Below, piece by piece: positions 8,017 to 16,589 of a stretch of DNA of 34,948 bases. The notes beneath the pieces were generated by a model. It was not told the DNA's origin. It was given only the letters and a program-made list of their open reading frames with translations, and did not search any database. The translations under genes were made by a program, and so were the position numbers. The stretch lies in assembly GCA_016208875.1 (NCBI GenBank), contig JACQXD010000100.1, forward strand, positions 1-34,948, read 5' to 3'. The stretch's first letter is position 1, and each line of letters starts with the position of its first letter. The stretch comes from Nitrospirota bacterium. Its GTDB lineage: Bacteria; Nitrospirota; Thermodesulfovibrionia; Thermodesulfovibrionales; UBA1546.

Positions 8017-8928
8017 GTGAAAAAGGCATTAAGGTTACTCAGTGCTGTTCTGTTGTTTATCATTCTGTCAACGGGAAGTGTCTTAGCAGGCCGGAAGATA
8101 TATTCTTACCATAACGCTCCTGATGGGACACCGCTTATAATAACCGATCAAAGCGGCAATGTTGTCTGGAGGGCGGATTACAAGCCGTTTGGGGAGGAAC
8201 AGAGTGTTACAGGTACGATTGAAAACAACAAGCGATTTATTAGTAAGGAAAAAGATGTGGAAACAGGGCTTGTCTATATTAATCATAGATACTTCGAGCC
8301 CGAGTCAGGCCGATTCCTCACTCCTGACCCTGTTGGCCCTGTAAATCCATGGAACAGCAAAACGAATTATGAAATGCTCCTTAATCCTCAAAGGCTTAAT
8401 CCTTATGCCTATGGGTTGAATAATCCGTATAGGTATAAAGACCCAAATGGAATGTGGCCGGAGGAAGTGCACAGTGCTATCATCAGTAGCGCATTTTCAG
8501 ACGGGAAATATAAGCTTTCCCCTTCAGCAATCGCAGCATTACGGAGGGGAAGTATCGAGGCCGATACACCAAAATATCAGGATAATGCACATTCTTATAT
8601 GCATGCTATGCGGGCACCAGGTCAAAGTGCCGAAGATGCAGCAGGTTTAACAGTTGCCTTTATCATGCAGAAGGTTGGTGAATATAAGTCGCTAATGAAG
8701 GAAGGCAAAACTGATGATGCCTATTTCACACTCGGCATGGCAATGCATCCGCTCATGGATAATACATCTCCTTCTCATAATGATTATCAGGAATGGCATT
8801 TGATTCCTTTGATAGGTGTGGCTATTCATAAAGCAAATGAGTCTGTAGACGTATTCAATTCTAACGCAGACTTTTCAAAAAAATCTGTTGACGCAATTAG
8901 GAGTTTATATAATGAAGCTAATAGATAA
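8017..8928 (+). CDS. Secreted minimal RHS core fused to a zinc phospholipase C / P1-nuclease-like effector domain
   Basis: GTG start with GGGAG eight bases upstream. Residues 1-24 are a Sec signal peptide (LLSAVLLFIILSTGSVLA). No YD repeats follow; the RHS core starts at once (YSYHNAPDGTPLIITDQSGNVVW, GFxPFGEE-type, YFEPESGRFLTPDP) and ends with PYAYGLNNPYRYKDPNG at 142-145. The 157-residue tail begins M146-W147. It carries H152, D183, H192/H196, H244-x3-D248-x5-H254 and H271-x3-E275. The spacing W+5=H, H-x3-D-x5-H and H-x3-E/D matches the trinuclear zinc site of P1/S1 nuclease and bacterial phospholipase C. RHS self-cleavage near DPxG would free W147 as an N-terminus, which that fold needs. 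Predicted lipid- or nucleic-acid-cleaving toxin; substrate unproven. The next gene overlaps its end. Confidence 0.75.
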   Translation: MKKALRLLSAVLLFIILSTGSVLAGRKIYSYHNAPDGTPLIITDQSGNVVWRADYKPFGEEQSVTGTIENNKRFISKEKDVETGLVYINHRYFEPESGRFLTPDPVGPVNPWNSKTNYEMLLNPQRLNPYAYGLNNPYRYKDPNGMWPEEVHSAIISSAFSDGKYKLSPSAIAALRRGSIEADTPKYQDNAHSYMHAMRAPGQSAEDAAGLTVAFIMQKVGEYKSLMKEGKTDDAYFTLGMAMHPLMDNTSPSHNDYQEWHLIPLIGVAIHKANESVDVFNSNADFSKKSVDAIRSLYNEANR

Positions 8929-9241
8929 GAGATTATTGTTACGATATATACTAATTAACATTACTATATCTTCATTTTTGGTTTTACTCTTGTGGTATAC
9001 TGCCAGATTTCTAGCGGGGCCATTGTTCTATGTTAAGCTGGTGCTTTATCTTCCTAGCTTTTATATCCTTGTTTTTCTGAGAGGCGTGAATAATGCGGTG
9101 CATTTTACTACTGAAAATACTTACCGCATAGTTAGTTTTATCTTCTATTTATCGGTTATAGCTTTAATACAAGTAATCATTTTCAAAATAAGGAAGAAAA
9201 GGAGATTGAAATCACGGACTGAAAAGGGAGATAAGCAATGA
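8912..9241 (+). CDS. Small three-helix membrane protein, candidate immunity factor
   Basis: The track starts at a TTG (8888), but ATG 8912 is preferred: GGAG at 8900-8903 lies eight bases upstream. It gives 109 residues overlapping the effector gene by 17 bases. There are three predicted membrane helices: about 9-30 (LRYILINITISSFLVLLLWY), 37-58 (YVKLVLYLPSFYILVFLRGV) and 72-92 (IVSFIFYLSVIALIQVIIFKI). The tail is strongly basic (KIRKKRRLKSRTEKGDKQ) and should face the cytoplasm. I recognise no family. Position directly behind and overlapping a polymorphic-toxin-like gene is the usual place for an immunity gene, and a membrane location would suit an enzyme acting on phospholipid. Its stop overlaps the next ATG (ATGA at 9238-9241). 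Confidence 0.65.
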   Translation: MKLIDKRLLLRYILINITISSFLVLLLWYTARFLAGPLFYVKLVLYLPSFYILVFLRGVNNAVHFTTENTYRIVSFIFYLSVIALIQVIIFKIRKKRRLKSRTEKGDKQ

Positions 9242-11559
9242 CCAAAGTATTTAATCCAGCATTCATCATTATTCCATTTTTGATGTTTCTTTTCTATCCA
9301 TCTCTGCTTTATGCGAGCAGTAGCGGCGCTGATACTTTTTATGACTCGCCGGGACTTGACCCAAACAGGGTAACCGAAGGCATTGCTGATTTTGAGCATA
9401 TAGACCCCTATACCGGAGGTTTAACATTGAATTTTGTGGATATGCGTCTTCCCGGCAATGGAGGGCTTGACCTTGTAATACAGAGGACATATAACTCAAA
9501 GAATGCATGTCGGGAGTGGAGTGAAACCTCCGGTGGAGGTTCAACCGTTCTTTCATGCCAGAACACAAATATAGATCAGGGGCAAAGCTCATGGGTTGGA
9601 ATGGGCTGGTCATTGCATATGGGCAGGGTGATAGTTTCTTCGACAAGCCCGAAATACGTAATTGAAATGCCTGACGGCTCTCAACATGCGGCATATTTGA
9701 AGACAGGAGAAGCAAATAAATATATAACTAAAGATTACTGGATATTGGATGCCTCTACTGCTTCTTCTTATGTCCTGACATTTACCGATGGAAAGAAGAT
9801 GACTTTTGGTCAGAATTACGGCGGTAATGTTTATTATGCCACAAAGATTGAAGACACAAACGGCAATGCAATTACCATAACCTATAATACCTATAGTAGT
9901 GGCCATGAATCGGAGTATGAAGGAACGATAAAAAGTATTACAGACTCTGCAAGTAGAACAACCAGTTTCACTCTTACATCTTCTAAAATCGGAGGAAGAT
10001 ACAGGTTATCAAAAATCACGCGGCCTGACAGCAAAACAATCACCTTTTCTTACACAGAAAAATCAAGTGGCTTATCTGCAATTTTAGATTCAGTTAAACC
10101 ACCGGAAGGAAATTCATGGAGCTTTTCGTATGGCACAAGTATTTATGAATTGACCAAGATCACAACGCCATACGGCGGGAGTATTGATTATCAGTATGCT
10201 AAGAACGGCTTTGATTATTATGTGTCCGGTTCGAAGTGCCAGAGCAACTTCAGAACAGTTTCCCAAAAAACAACATCAGGGGTAACTAATACAGGCACAT
10301 GGAATTTTTATTATTTCGAAGGAACCTACAAGAATGAAACAAGGATCACCGATCCATGCAGCAGGACTATTAAATACAAGCATTACGGATATAACAGCGG
10401 GCTGACAGCCGGATATATATGGGAACTCGGACTGCCCATATCGAAAGAAACACTTCAAGGAACAGTTAGTGAAGAAACGGTAACTTATAGCTGGACAAAA
10501 TCAGCTTCCATATCCAGCGACAATTATTCAGGGCCGACGTGTGGAAGCAGCACGCTCAAAGATTCTTACGCTGTCTATGTCCCATATTTATCAAGCCAAT
10601 CCATCACGCGGGACAGCAAGACGTACACAACAAGTTACAGCGGTCATGACTCTTACGGGAACCCCGGCACAATCTCCGAATCAGGTGACAAGACGAGAAC
10701 TACAACCAAAGAATATTGGTATAACACAACAAAAAATATAGTTCATGATAAGCCATCAAAAGAGACTGTCTCCGGCGGTTTTTCCGGCAGTTTCACGTCA
10801 AACTATACGTATGACACTAACACAGGCAATCTCACACAATTGAAAAAATATGGGGTTACAACAGATTACACATATTACAGCAATGGTAATCTTTATACCG
10901 TGACCGATGCTAATAGCAATAAAACAACATATGTGTGGAGTTACGGCAGAATCTCAAAAATAACAAACCCTGTATACTCAATCTCGCGAACCATTAATTC
11001 CATTGGTACAATTGCAAGCGAGACAAATGGAAGAAATAATACAACATCCTTTGCCTATGACGGCAATCTCAGATTAACAAGCATAGACCCTCCTGTTGGA
11101 AACACGACCACTTACACCTACTCGACTGACGGGAAGACCAAAACGGAAACGAGGGGCAGTTTCTATACTTACTATTACTTTGACGGCTTGGGAAGGCCAT
11201 CGGGGACAAAGGACAGCATTGGAGTAACTACGGATATTACGTATAAAAGCTGTGGTCTGAAAGATTATACCGATTCAAATATCGGAGATAAAACCTCCTT
11301 TGATAATTTCGGAAGGGTAACGACAATACTGCATGAAGATAGTAATAAGATTACCTATTCATATTCGGGCAGCGATGTTACTGTTACAGACGAGGCAGGT
11401 AATAAGACATATCTTTATTATAATGCCTTTGGGAATCCCGATGAAAAACTACTGGTAAGCGAAAAAGACCCTCATCTCATCTCCTATCTCAGAGTAATAC
11501 CACAACCTATGATTACAACATCCTCGGAAGCGTCACAAGCATCACACAGGGAAGTGTAA
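9238..11559 (+). CDS. Secreted RHS/YD-repeat protein (N-terminal part; frame lost near 11465-11493)
   Basis: Start coupled to the preceding gene through ATGA, with GGGAG upstream. Signal peptide about 1-26 (IIIPFLMFLFYPSLLYASS). An entry domain follows (DPYTGGLTLNFVDMRLPGNGGLDLVIQRTYNSK, then WVGMGWSLHMGR), as in RHS proteins whose N-terminus plugs the cocoon. Degenerate YD repeats start near 200 and become regular after 490 (YTYDTNTGNLTQL, FAYDGNLRLTSI). After EKLLVSEKDPH the frame reads nonsense to TGA-type termination at 11559. From 11493 the RHS reading continues in another frame as NTTTYDYNILGSVTS, and that frame meets TAG at 11604, so two lesions separate this ORF from its C-terminal part. 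Confidence 0.8.
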   Translation: MTKVFNPAFIIIPFLMFLFYPSLLYASSSGADTFYDSPGLDPNRVTEGIADFEHIDPYTGGLTLNFVDMRLPGNGGLDLVIQRTYNSKNACREWSETSGGGSTVLSCQNTNIDQGQSSWVGMGWSLHMGRVIVSSTSPKYVIEMPDGSQHAAYLKTGEANKYITKDYWILDASTASSYVLTFTDGKKMTFGQNYGGNVYYATKIEDTNGNAITITYNTYSSGHESEYEGTIKSITDSASRTTSFTLTSSKIGGRYRLSKITRPDSKTITFSYTEKSSGLSAILDSVKPPEGNSWSFSYGTSIYELTKITTPYGGSIDYQYAKNGFDYYVSGSKCQSNFRTVSQKTTSGVTNTGTWNFYYFEGTYKNETRITDPCSRTIKYKHYGYNSGLTAGYIWELGLPISKETLQGTVSEETVTYSWTKSASISSDNYSGPTCGSSTLKDSYAVYVPYLSSQSITRDSKTYTTSYSGHDSYGNPGTISESGDKTRTTTKEYWYNTTKNIVHDKPSKETVSGGFSGSFTSNYTYDTNTGNLTQLKKYGVTTDYTYYSNGNLYTVTDANSNKTTYVWSYGRISKITNPVYSISRTINSIGTIASETNGRNNTTSFAYDGNLRLTSIDPPVGNTTTYTYSTDGKTKTETRGSFYTYYYFDGLGRPSGTKDSIGVTTDITYKSCGLKDYTDSNIGDKTSFDNFGRVTTILHEDSNKITYSYSGSDVTVTDEAGNKTYLYYNAFGNPDEKLLVSEKDPHLISYLRVIPQPMITTSSEASQASHREV

Positions 11560-11678
11560 CAAGATCATTCAGTTACGACACAACAAAGAACTTCCTCACC
11601 TCATAGTCACACCCTGAAAAGGGAACTATTACGTATACACAGTATAATTTAGGAAATCTTAAAACCAAAAAAGATAGT

Positions 11679-13169
11679 TTGGGGACAACATATTACTATT
11701 ATGATGGTCTAAACCGTCTCACAAGCATCGGTTATGGTTCTAATACTATAAAGTTTGGGTATGACAATGCAAATAACAGGATTTCGATGGATAACCCTTC
11801 TGTTTCGATAGATTATGAATATGACGCTGCAAATCGCCCGACCAAGAAGATTGAAACCATATCAGGGAGAACCTATACTACGACTTACGGATATGACGGC
11901 AATGATAATATTACCAGCTTCGGCTACCCTTCAGGCACGAGTGCTGCATATACCTACAACTCCAATAATCAGGTAACACAAATTACCGGTTTTGGCGGCA
12001 GCATAACGAGTGTGAGTTACTGTACCACGGGAACCTGCATAGGTCTTCCATCAAGTTTTATTTCTCCGGATGGGCTTACTACGGATATCTCATACAGCAG
12101 CAGAAATCTTACTACACAGATTAAGGTCGGCTCTTCTGCTCTCAATGTGGCATACGGTTACGACAGCAGGGGTAATACGACTTCAATCACAAATAATCTT
12201 GACAGTACGAAAAATCAAACACCGGGGTACGATTCTCTGAGCAGGCTTACGACATTCAATTCAAACAGCGGATTATGGGGGACAGGGTCTTTTACCTATG
12301 ATTCATTGGGAAACAGGAAGACTAAGGCAGTTGCGAGTGATACGACAAATTATACCTACTCGAGCAACAGGCTTACGTCATCTACCGGAGGAGAACCTGC
12401 GAGTTATGGTTACAATGGCGATGGCGATGTTACATCCATAGACGGCAGCACTCTCGCTTACGACAGTCTCCATAATCTTACAAGTTACAACGGCGCAGGC
12501 TTCACATATGACGGCGACGGAATGAGGGTGACAAAGACGGCAAACAGTAGCACAACCGTATATCACTATGACCAACAGGGCAGAGTTATTTCGGAAAATG
12601 ACGGCAACGGGAATTTGCTATCGGATTATATTTATCTCAATGGGATGCTTGCAGCGAGAATAGATACCGCCCTTGATCTTACAGTCTCGAACTCAGGCAC
12701 CGGCACCGGGAAAATAACAAGCTCTCCCGCTGGAATAGATTGCGGAACCGATTGTTCTGAGAATTACAATCATGGAACTTCTGTAACGCTTACTGCAACT
12801 CCCGAAACAAGTTCGACATTTTCCGGTTGGTCCGGAGGCGGATGTTCCGGCACAGGCACAACGTGTACCATAACGATGGATTCAGACAAAACTGTTACGG
12901 CTGCGTTCACAATCAAGACATTCACAGTAACTACATGGGCAGGCTTAAATGGAACGATCACCCCTTCGGGAAATGTGACGGTAAACTACGGCAGCAATCA
13001 GACATTTGAGATAACACCTGTTGGAGGGTATCACGTTGAAAACGTAACGGTTGACAATGTATCGGTGGGAGTGATAACGACCTATACATTCAGCAGCGTA
13101 ACTGCCGATCATGCTATAAGTGCAATTTTTTCGATCAACGAGGGAGTGAGGGAGAAATTATGTAGGTAG
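11679..13169 (+). CDS. C-terminal part of the broken RHS protein, ending in InlB-type repeats
   Basis: Same gene as 9238-11559. In this frame the RHS sequence is already present from 11493 and is interrupted only by TAG 11604-11606 (FLTS*SHPEKGTITY, where Gln or Glu is expected); the first start after the stop is not evidently a true start. YD repeats run to YIYLNGMLAARID (about 325). Then, where the RHS core would be expected, two divergent InlB B-repeat-like modules occur: LTVSNSGTGTGKITSSPAGI...TVTAAF, with CGTDC and CSGTGTTC, and FTVTTWAGLNGTITPSGNV...AISAIFS. The YHxDHLGTP core and any toxin are absent, and the end (NEGVREKLCR) looks like read-out into unrelated DNA. Confidence 0.75.
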   Translation: MGTTYYYYDGLNRLTSIGYGSNTIKFGYDNANNRISMDNPSVSIDYEYDAANRPTKKIETISGRTYTTTYGYDGNDNITSFGYPSGTSAAYTYNSNNQVTQITGFGGSITSVSYCTTGTCIGLPSSFISPDGLTTDISYSSRNLTTQIKVGSSALNVAYGYDSRGNTTSITNNLDSTKNQTPGYDSLSRLTTFNSNSGLWGTGSFTYDSLGNRKTKAVASDTTNYTYSSNRLTSSTGGEPASYGYNGDGDVTSIDGSTLAYDSLHNLTSYNGAGFTYDGDGMRVTKTANSSTTVYHYDQQGRVISENDGNGNLLSDYIYLNGMLAARIDTALDLTVSNSGTGTGKITSSPAGIDCGTDCSENYNHGTSVTLTATPETSSTFSGWSGGGCSGTGTTCTITMDSDKTVTAAFTIKTFTVTTWAGLNGTITPSGNVTVNYGSNQTFEITPVGGYHVENVTVDNVSVGVITTYTFSSVTADHAISAIFSINEGVREKLCR

Positions 13170-13240
13170 AGAGGGAAATCATCAGGAGAACAGAAAAGGG
13201 GACAACTGTTGATGCTCAGTAATTAGGTAACTCTTTTTGG

Positions 13241-13264
13241 GTGTCACAGTATAAACTGTAACAC
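13241..13264. promoter_or_regulatory. Imperfect dyad, operator- or element-end-like
   Basis: GTGTCACAGT (13241-13250), spacer ATAA, ACTGTAACAC (13255-13264): 10-base arms with one mismatch. It is followed at once by a strong Shine-Dalgarno (AAGGAGGT, 13267-13274) and an ATG at 13279 that opens only a 21-codon frame. It may be the control region of a lost gene or the end of a decayed mobile element. Confidence 0.4.
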
Positions 13265-13301
13265 AGAAGGAGGTACCGATGAAACATGAACAGCAGGTAG
13301 T

Positions 13302-13462
13302 GATAAAACAATGGATTCCGAAAAGAGGACGCTGCTTCAGGTAGCAGTCGAAGATACGTTCAGTCGGACGAGATTTTTACTATTCTCATGGGCGATCAGG
13401 TGGAACCGAGAAAAGATTTTATTACCAGACACGCCTTAGAGGCAAGGAACATAGATATCTAA
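13302..13462 (+). pseudogene. gyrB: DNA gyrase subunit B, C-terminal tail fragment with a frameshift
   Basis: Frame 1 reads [17 protein letters not shown]; after one frame change near 13355-13366 the sequence continues [18 protein letters not shown] and [13 protein letters not shown], then TAA (13460-13462). This is the conserved end of GyrB (TMDPExRTLLQV..., MGDxVEPRRxFI..., ALxVxNLDI). Only about 53 codons of roughly 640-800 are present, they are out of frame with each other, and the DNA before TMD does not read as GyrB. It is a relic, below the ORF-track cut-off. The functional gyrB must lie elsewhere if this is not an assembly artefact. Confidence 0.85.
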
Positions 13463-13484
13463 GGCGACTCGGGGCTTGTTTTGT

Positions 13485-14642
13485 CTACCCGATCCTCCTC
13501 AATCCATCCGCAATCCTCAACTGCACGGCGCGCCAGGTTGGAAAAAGGGCAGCCATCGACCCTACGAGCAAGGCAATGGCAATGTCCATATAGACGGTTT
13601 TGGTATCTACATTAAATACCGGGAAATATGTGCTCATTGCATCCCCGAATGCCTTTGCAGCAGGGAATGTGAGGGCAATACCGAGGGCGCAGCCGATAAA
13701 TGAGATTATCAGGGATTCGCCGAATATAAGTCCGGCAATATGCGGGATGCCGAAGCCCAGCGTCTTCATTATTGCATATTCACCGATCCTTTCCCTCGCA
13801 GTCATTGCCATAGTATTTGCCATAACAGCCATTATTATGATTATCACGACGTACGAGACTATCTGAACGGCGATGACGATCGCCTCAGTCATCGAGACAA
13901 AACTAAGCTGGAATGCCCTCTCGGTTTCTGTTATGGTCTCTGCAAGCGAATTCTTAAACATCTTATCTATTGCTGCCGCCACATCCGATGCAAGGTCCGG
14001 ATTCATTACACGTACGGTAAACCATCCCACATGATCGGCCCTGTAAGGAGTGATCTTTTTTAACGACTCATTGAGGTAATCCCAGTGGAAAAAGAATTGG
14101 GTTTCGTCCGTACCTTTTTGAGCACCCTTATAAATTCCGCGAAGTACAAAATCCCAGTTGCCGGGGAATATCGTACCCCTAAGCGTGATAATGTCTCCGA
14201 TCTTCCAGCCGTATTTCCGGGCAACCTTCCTTCCTGCAACACAGGCCTTTCTGTCGCGAATGAAATCATTTCTCTGGTTCTCGGTCAGTACAAATTCAGG
14301 CCAGAGTTCAAAGATGGTATTTGCATCCACTGCGAAATTGGGGATAAAATTCTTTTCATCTATATAAATCCCCCCGAACCAATAGGCATAAGAAACATTC
14401 TTTACCCCCGGTATCTGTCTGATTTTATCCTTATATGACAGTGGTAGGAAAAATATTAGAGATATTGCATTCCTCGTTACGAGTCGCCCTGCCGAAGACG
14501 CCTCAACACCTGCATACCATGCGCCTATAACGGTGCGGAGGAGACCAAAGGCAAGGATGGCTATCGTGATGCCGAGGATCGTCAGGGACGTACGGAGCTT
14601 ATGACGAAAGGCGTTCTTAAAGAGGAGTTTCGATATGTGCAT
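13485..14642 (-). CDS. ABC transporter permease, FtsX/MacB type
   Basis: Inner-membrane permease of a LolCDE/MacB-like export system. Four membrane helices in the standard layout: one near the N-terminus (SLTILGITIAILAFGLLRTVIG), then a periplasmic core of about 200 residues, then three helices in the FtsX domain (IVIAVQIVSYVVIIIIMAVM; LIISFIGCALGIALTFPAA; IAIALLVGSMAALFPTW). The coupling segment ERIGEYAIMKTLGFG is typical of MacB/FtsX permeases. Length 385 is normal. Its start overlaps the ATPase gene by 26 bases, so the two are translationally coupled. Third gene of an operon running adaptor, ATPase, permease. The exported substrate cannot be read from the sequence. Confidence 0.9.
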   Translation of the reverse strand: MHISKLLFKNAFRHKLRTSLTILGITIAILAFGLLRTVIGAWYAGVEASSAGRLVTRNAISLIFFLPLSYKDKIRQIPGVKNVSYAYWFGGIYIDEKNFIPNFAVDANTIFELWPEFVLTENQRNDFIRDRKACVAGRKVARKYGWKIGDIITLRGTIFPGNWDFVLRGIYKGAQKGTDETQFFFHWDYLNESLKKITPYRADHVGWFTVRVMNPDLASDVAAAIDKMFKNSLAETITETERAFQLSFVSMTEAIVIAVQIVSYVVIIIIMAVMANTMAMTARERIGEYAIMKTLGFGIPHIAGLIFGESLIISFIGCALGIALTFPAAKAFGDAMSTYFPVFNVDTKTVYMDIAIALLVGSMAALFPTWRAVQLRIADGLRRIG

Positions 14643-15336
14643 TTAAAATACCCTTATCGAGATGTCTTATGATATGGGCCTTTTTTGCAGCCCTCGGATC
14701 ATGTGTGACCATAATAATAGTCTTGCCCAATTCGTGGACAAGACGTTCCATAAGGTCAAGTATATCTTCGGCAGAGACCCTGTCGAGATCACCTGTAGGT
14801 TCATCGGCAACGAGTATTGAAGGATCGGCGACTACTGCTCTGGCTATGGCAACCCTTTGCTGCTGTCCGCCTGACAATTGAGCCGGATAATGGTCCATTC
14901 TGTCCGTAAGGTTTACAACACGGAGGGCAAGCTCCGCATGCTCCTTTCTCTTTTTCCCCGGAAGATCGGTCAACAGCAGAGGCAATTCAACATTCTCAAA
15001 GGCAGTCAGCACAGGTATGAGGTTATAGAATTGGAAGATGAACCCGACATTGGAGCTGCGCCACCCGGCAAGCTCTGTTTCCGAGAGTAAAGTAATGTCT
15101 ACCCCGCCTATTTTTATGACGCCGCTGTCGGCCTTATCGATCCCTGCTATCAGATTCAGCAGCGTGCTCTTCCCCGAACCCGAAGGTCCCTTTAGGGCCA
15201 TGAATTCACCTTCGGCTATATCGAGGGTGATGTCCTGAAGAACAGGCAGTATCTGGCTGCCCCGGTGGTATGACTTAAAAAGATTTTTTATCTCGACAAT
15301 GGGCGGGTTGGATCCCATATTTTCACTTTTCCGCAA
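14617..15336 (-). CDS. ABC transporter ATP-binding protein, LolD/MacB family
   Basis: Cytoplasmic ATPase powering the adjacent permease. Walker A GPSGSGKST (about 54-62), Q-loop FIFQFYNLIPVLTAFENVELPL, signature LSGGQQQRVAIARA, Walker B ILVADEPTGDLD and a switch His in IMVTHDPRAA are all present. The LTAxENVxLPL and PTGDLD wording is typical of the LolD/MacB/FtsE group rather than importers. Length 239 is standard. It overlaps its neighbours on both sides (14 bases with the adaptor, 26 with the permease), so the three should be made as one unit. Confidence 0.93.
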   Translation of the reverse strand: MRKSENMGSNPPIVEIKNLFKSYHRGSQILPVLQDITLDIAEGEFMALKGPSGSGKSTLLNLIAGIDKADSGVIKIGGVDITLLSETELAGWRSSNVGFIFQFYNLIPVLTAFENVELPLLLTDLPGKKRKEHAELALRVVNLTDRMDHYPAQLSGGQQQRVAIARAVVADPSILVADEPTGDLDRVSAEDILDLMERLVHELGKTIIMVTHDPRAAKKAHIIRHLDKGILNAHIETPL

Positions 15337-16540
15337 CCCTGATCTTTGAGCCGCTTCTTAATTTGTTCGACGGCCTCGAAACTACCCTGTCTCCTACCGA
15401 GACTCCGCTTAAGACTTCGACCATGTCTCCAATCCGTATGCCGACTGTAACCGGGGTCTCTAGGGCACGGTTTTCTTTTACGAGAAAGATCGACCTCTTT
15501 CCATTTCGGTCAGTGATGGATTCAGGATTGACTGCTATATGCGGTTTCTGTTCTTCGGGCTTAACCGCTCTCTGAAGAAACGCAACCTTCGCACTCATCT
15601 CGGGCAGTATGCGATTATCTCTGTCTAAAAATTTTATCTTGACCATTACCGAGGCCTTCGTGCGGTCGGCAGTTGGAACTATCATATGCATTTCACCGAT
15701 GAATCTCGATTCCGGCAGGGCATCGAGTTGTATCTCACACGGCTGCCGCAGCCTTATCTTTTCAAGATTCGATTCCGAGACGTCAGCCTCTACCTGTAAA
15801 GAGGACATATCGGCGATGGTAACGACAGCAGCCTTTGCATTTGCAGCAGCACCGAGCGGTGTTATTATATCTCCTACATCTGCATTTTTAGTCAATACCA
15901 CTGCATCAAACGGTGCGCGGATAAGGGTATACTCCACGGCAACTTCTGCTGCATCGAGAGCGGCCATTGCCGCGGCTATGGCAAATTCGGCGCCGGCCGT
16001 TGCTGCCGTTGCCTTTTTATAACGGGCATATGCGGCGTCATAATCTGCCTTCGATATGAGTTCTTCGGATAAAAGTTCTTTGTAACGATTATAATTGAGT
16101 GCTGCTGCATCGAGCTCGGCCTTTGCCTCATCGAGGGAAGAACGTACATTGTTAAGGTTAGCCTCCGCCTGTTTTTTAGCAGCCAGTGCATCATTCCCTT
16201 CGAGACGGGCTATGATCTGACCGCTCTTGACCCTGTCTCCTTCCTCCACTCCCAGCCACTCGAGCCTGCCGGTAGTTTTTGATGCAAGGGAGGCCTTACG
16301 CTGGGCAACTACATAACCGCTGGCATTCAGCGAAGTAAAGGTCTGGGATGGATAAATCTGCGCAACAGTAGCAACCTCCACTTTAACAGGTGGTGTAAAT
16401 ATCCCGATGAAATAAAGAAGTCCTATAAAAATTATAGACAGCGATACCGAAATCCAGCGAAATAATTTTCTGTGACCCTTCGGCTTGATAGCTGTACCGG
16501 ATTTGTCTATCTTTAATCTTAAAAGGTCTTCATCTGCCAT
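15323..16540 (-). CDS. Periplasmic adaptor subunit (HlyD/RND MFP family)
   Basis: First gene of the export operon. A short cytoplasmic start is followed by one membrane anchor (FRWISVSLSIIFIGLLYFIGIF, about 28-50). The lipoyl halves are SGYVVAQRKASLASKTTGRLEWLGVEEGDRVKSGQ and APFDAVVLTKNADVGDIITP; between them is an Ala-rich alpha-helical hairpin (about 115-210). Beta-barrel and membrane-proximal domains complete the 405 residues (IAVNPESI, LSGVSVGDRVVSRP). The adaptor should link the MacB-type pump to an outer-membrane channel; no TolC-type gene lies in the window. tRNA-Ser lies 50 bases upstream on the same strand. Confidence 0.92.
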   Translation of the reverse strand: MADEDLLRLKIDKSGTAIKPKGHRKLFRWISVSLSIIFIGLLYFIGIFTPPVKVEVATVAQIYPSQTFTSLNASGYVVAQRKASLASKTTGRLEWLGVEEGDRVKSGQIIARLEGNDALAAKKQAEANLNNVRSSLDEAKAELDAAALNYNRYKELLSEELISKADYDAAYARYKKATAATAGAEFAIAAAMAALDAAEVAVEYTLIRAPFDAVVLTKNADVGDIITPLGAAANAKAAVVTIADMSSLQVEADVSESNLEKIRLRQPCEIQLDALPESRFIGEMHMIVPTADRTKASVMVKIKFLDRDNRILPEMSAKVAFLQRAVKPEEQKPHIAVNPESITDRNGKRSIFLVKENRALETPVTVGIRIGDMVEVLSGVSVGDRVVSRPSNKLRSGSKIRVAEK

Positions 16541-16589
16541 TACTAATCTCTATCAATAATTGATAAGTTTTTATTATAGCAAAAGGGTA

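Noticed and set aside
13279-13344. 21-codon [15 protein letters not shown] behind a strong Shine-Dalgarno, as a small protein or transposase start
   Set aside because: It runs into the gyrB relic in the wrong frame and matches no transposase that I can name; noted only as part of the junction.
15363-16022. Plus-strand ORFs opposite the adaptor gene
   Set aside because: Low-complexity Ala/Ser-rich shadows of the HlyD-type gene.
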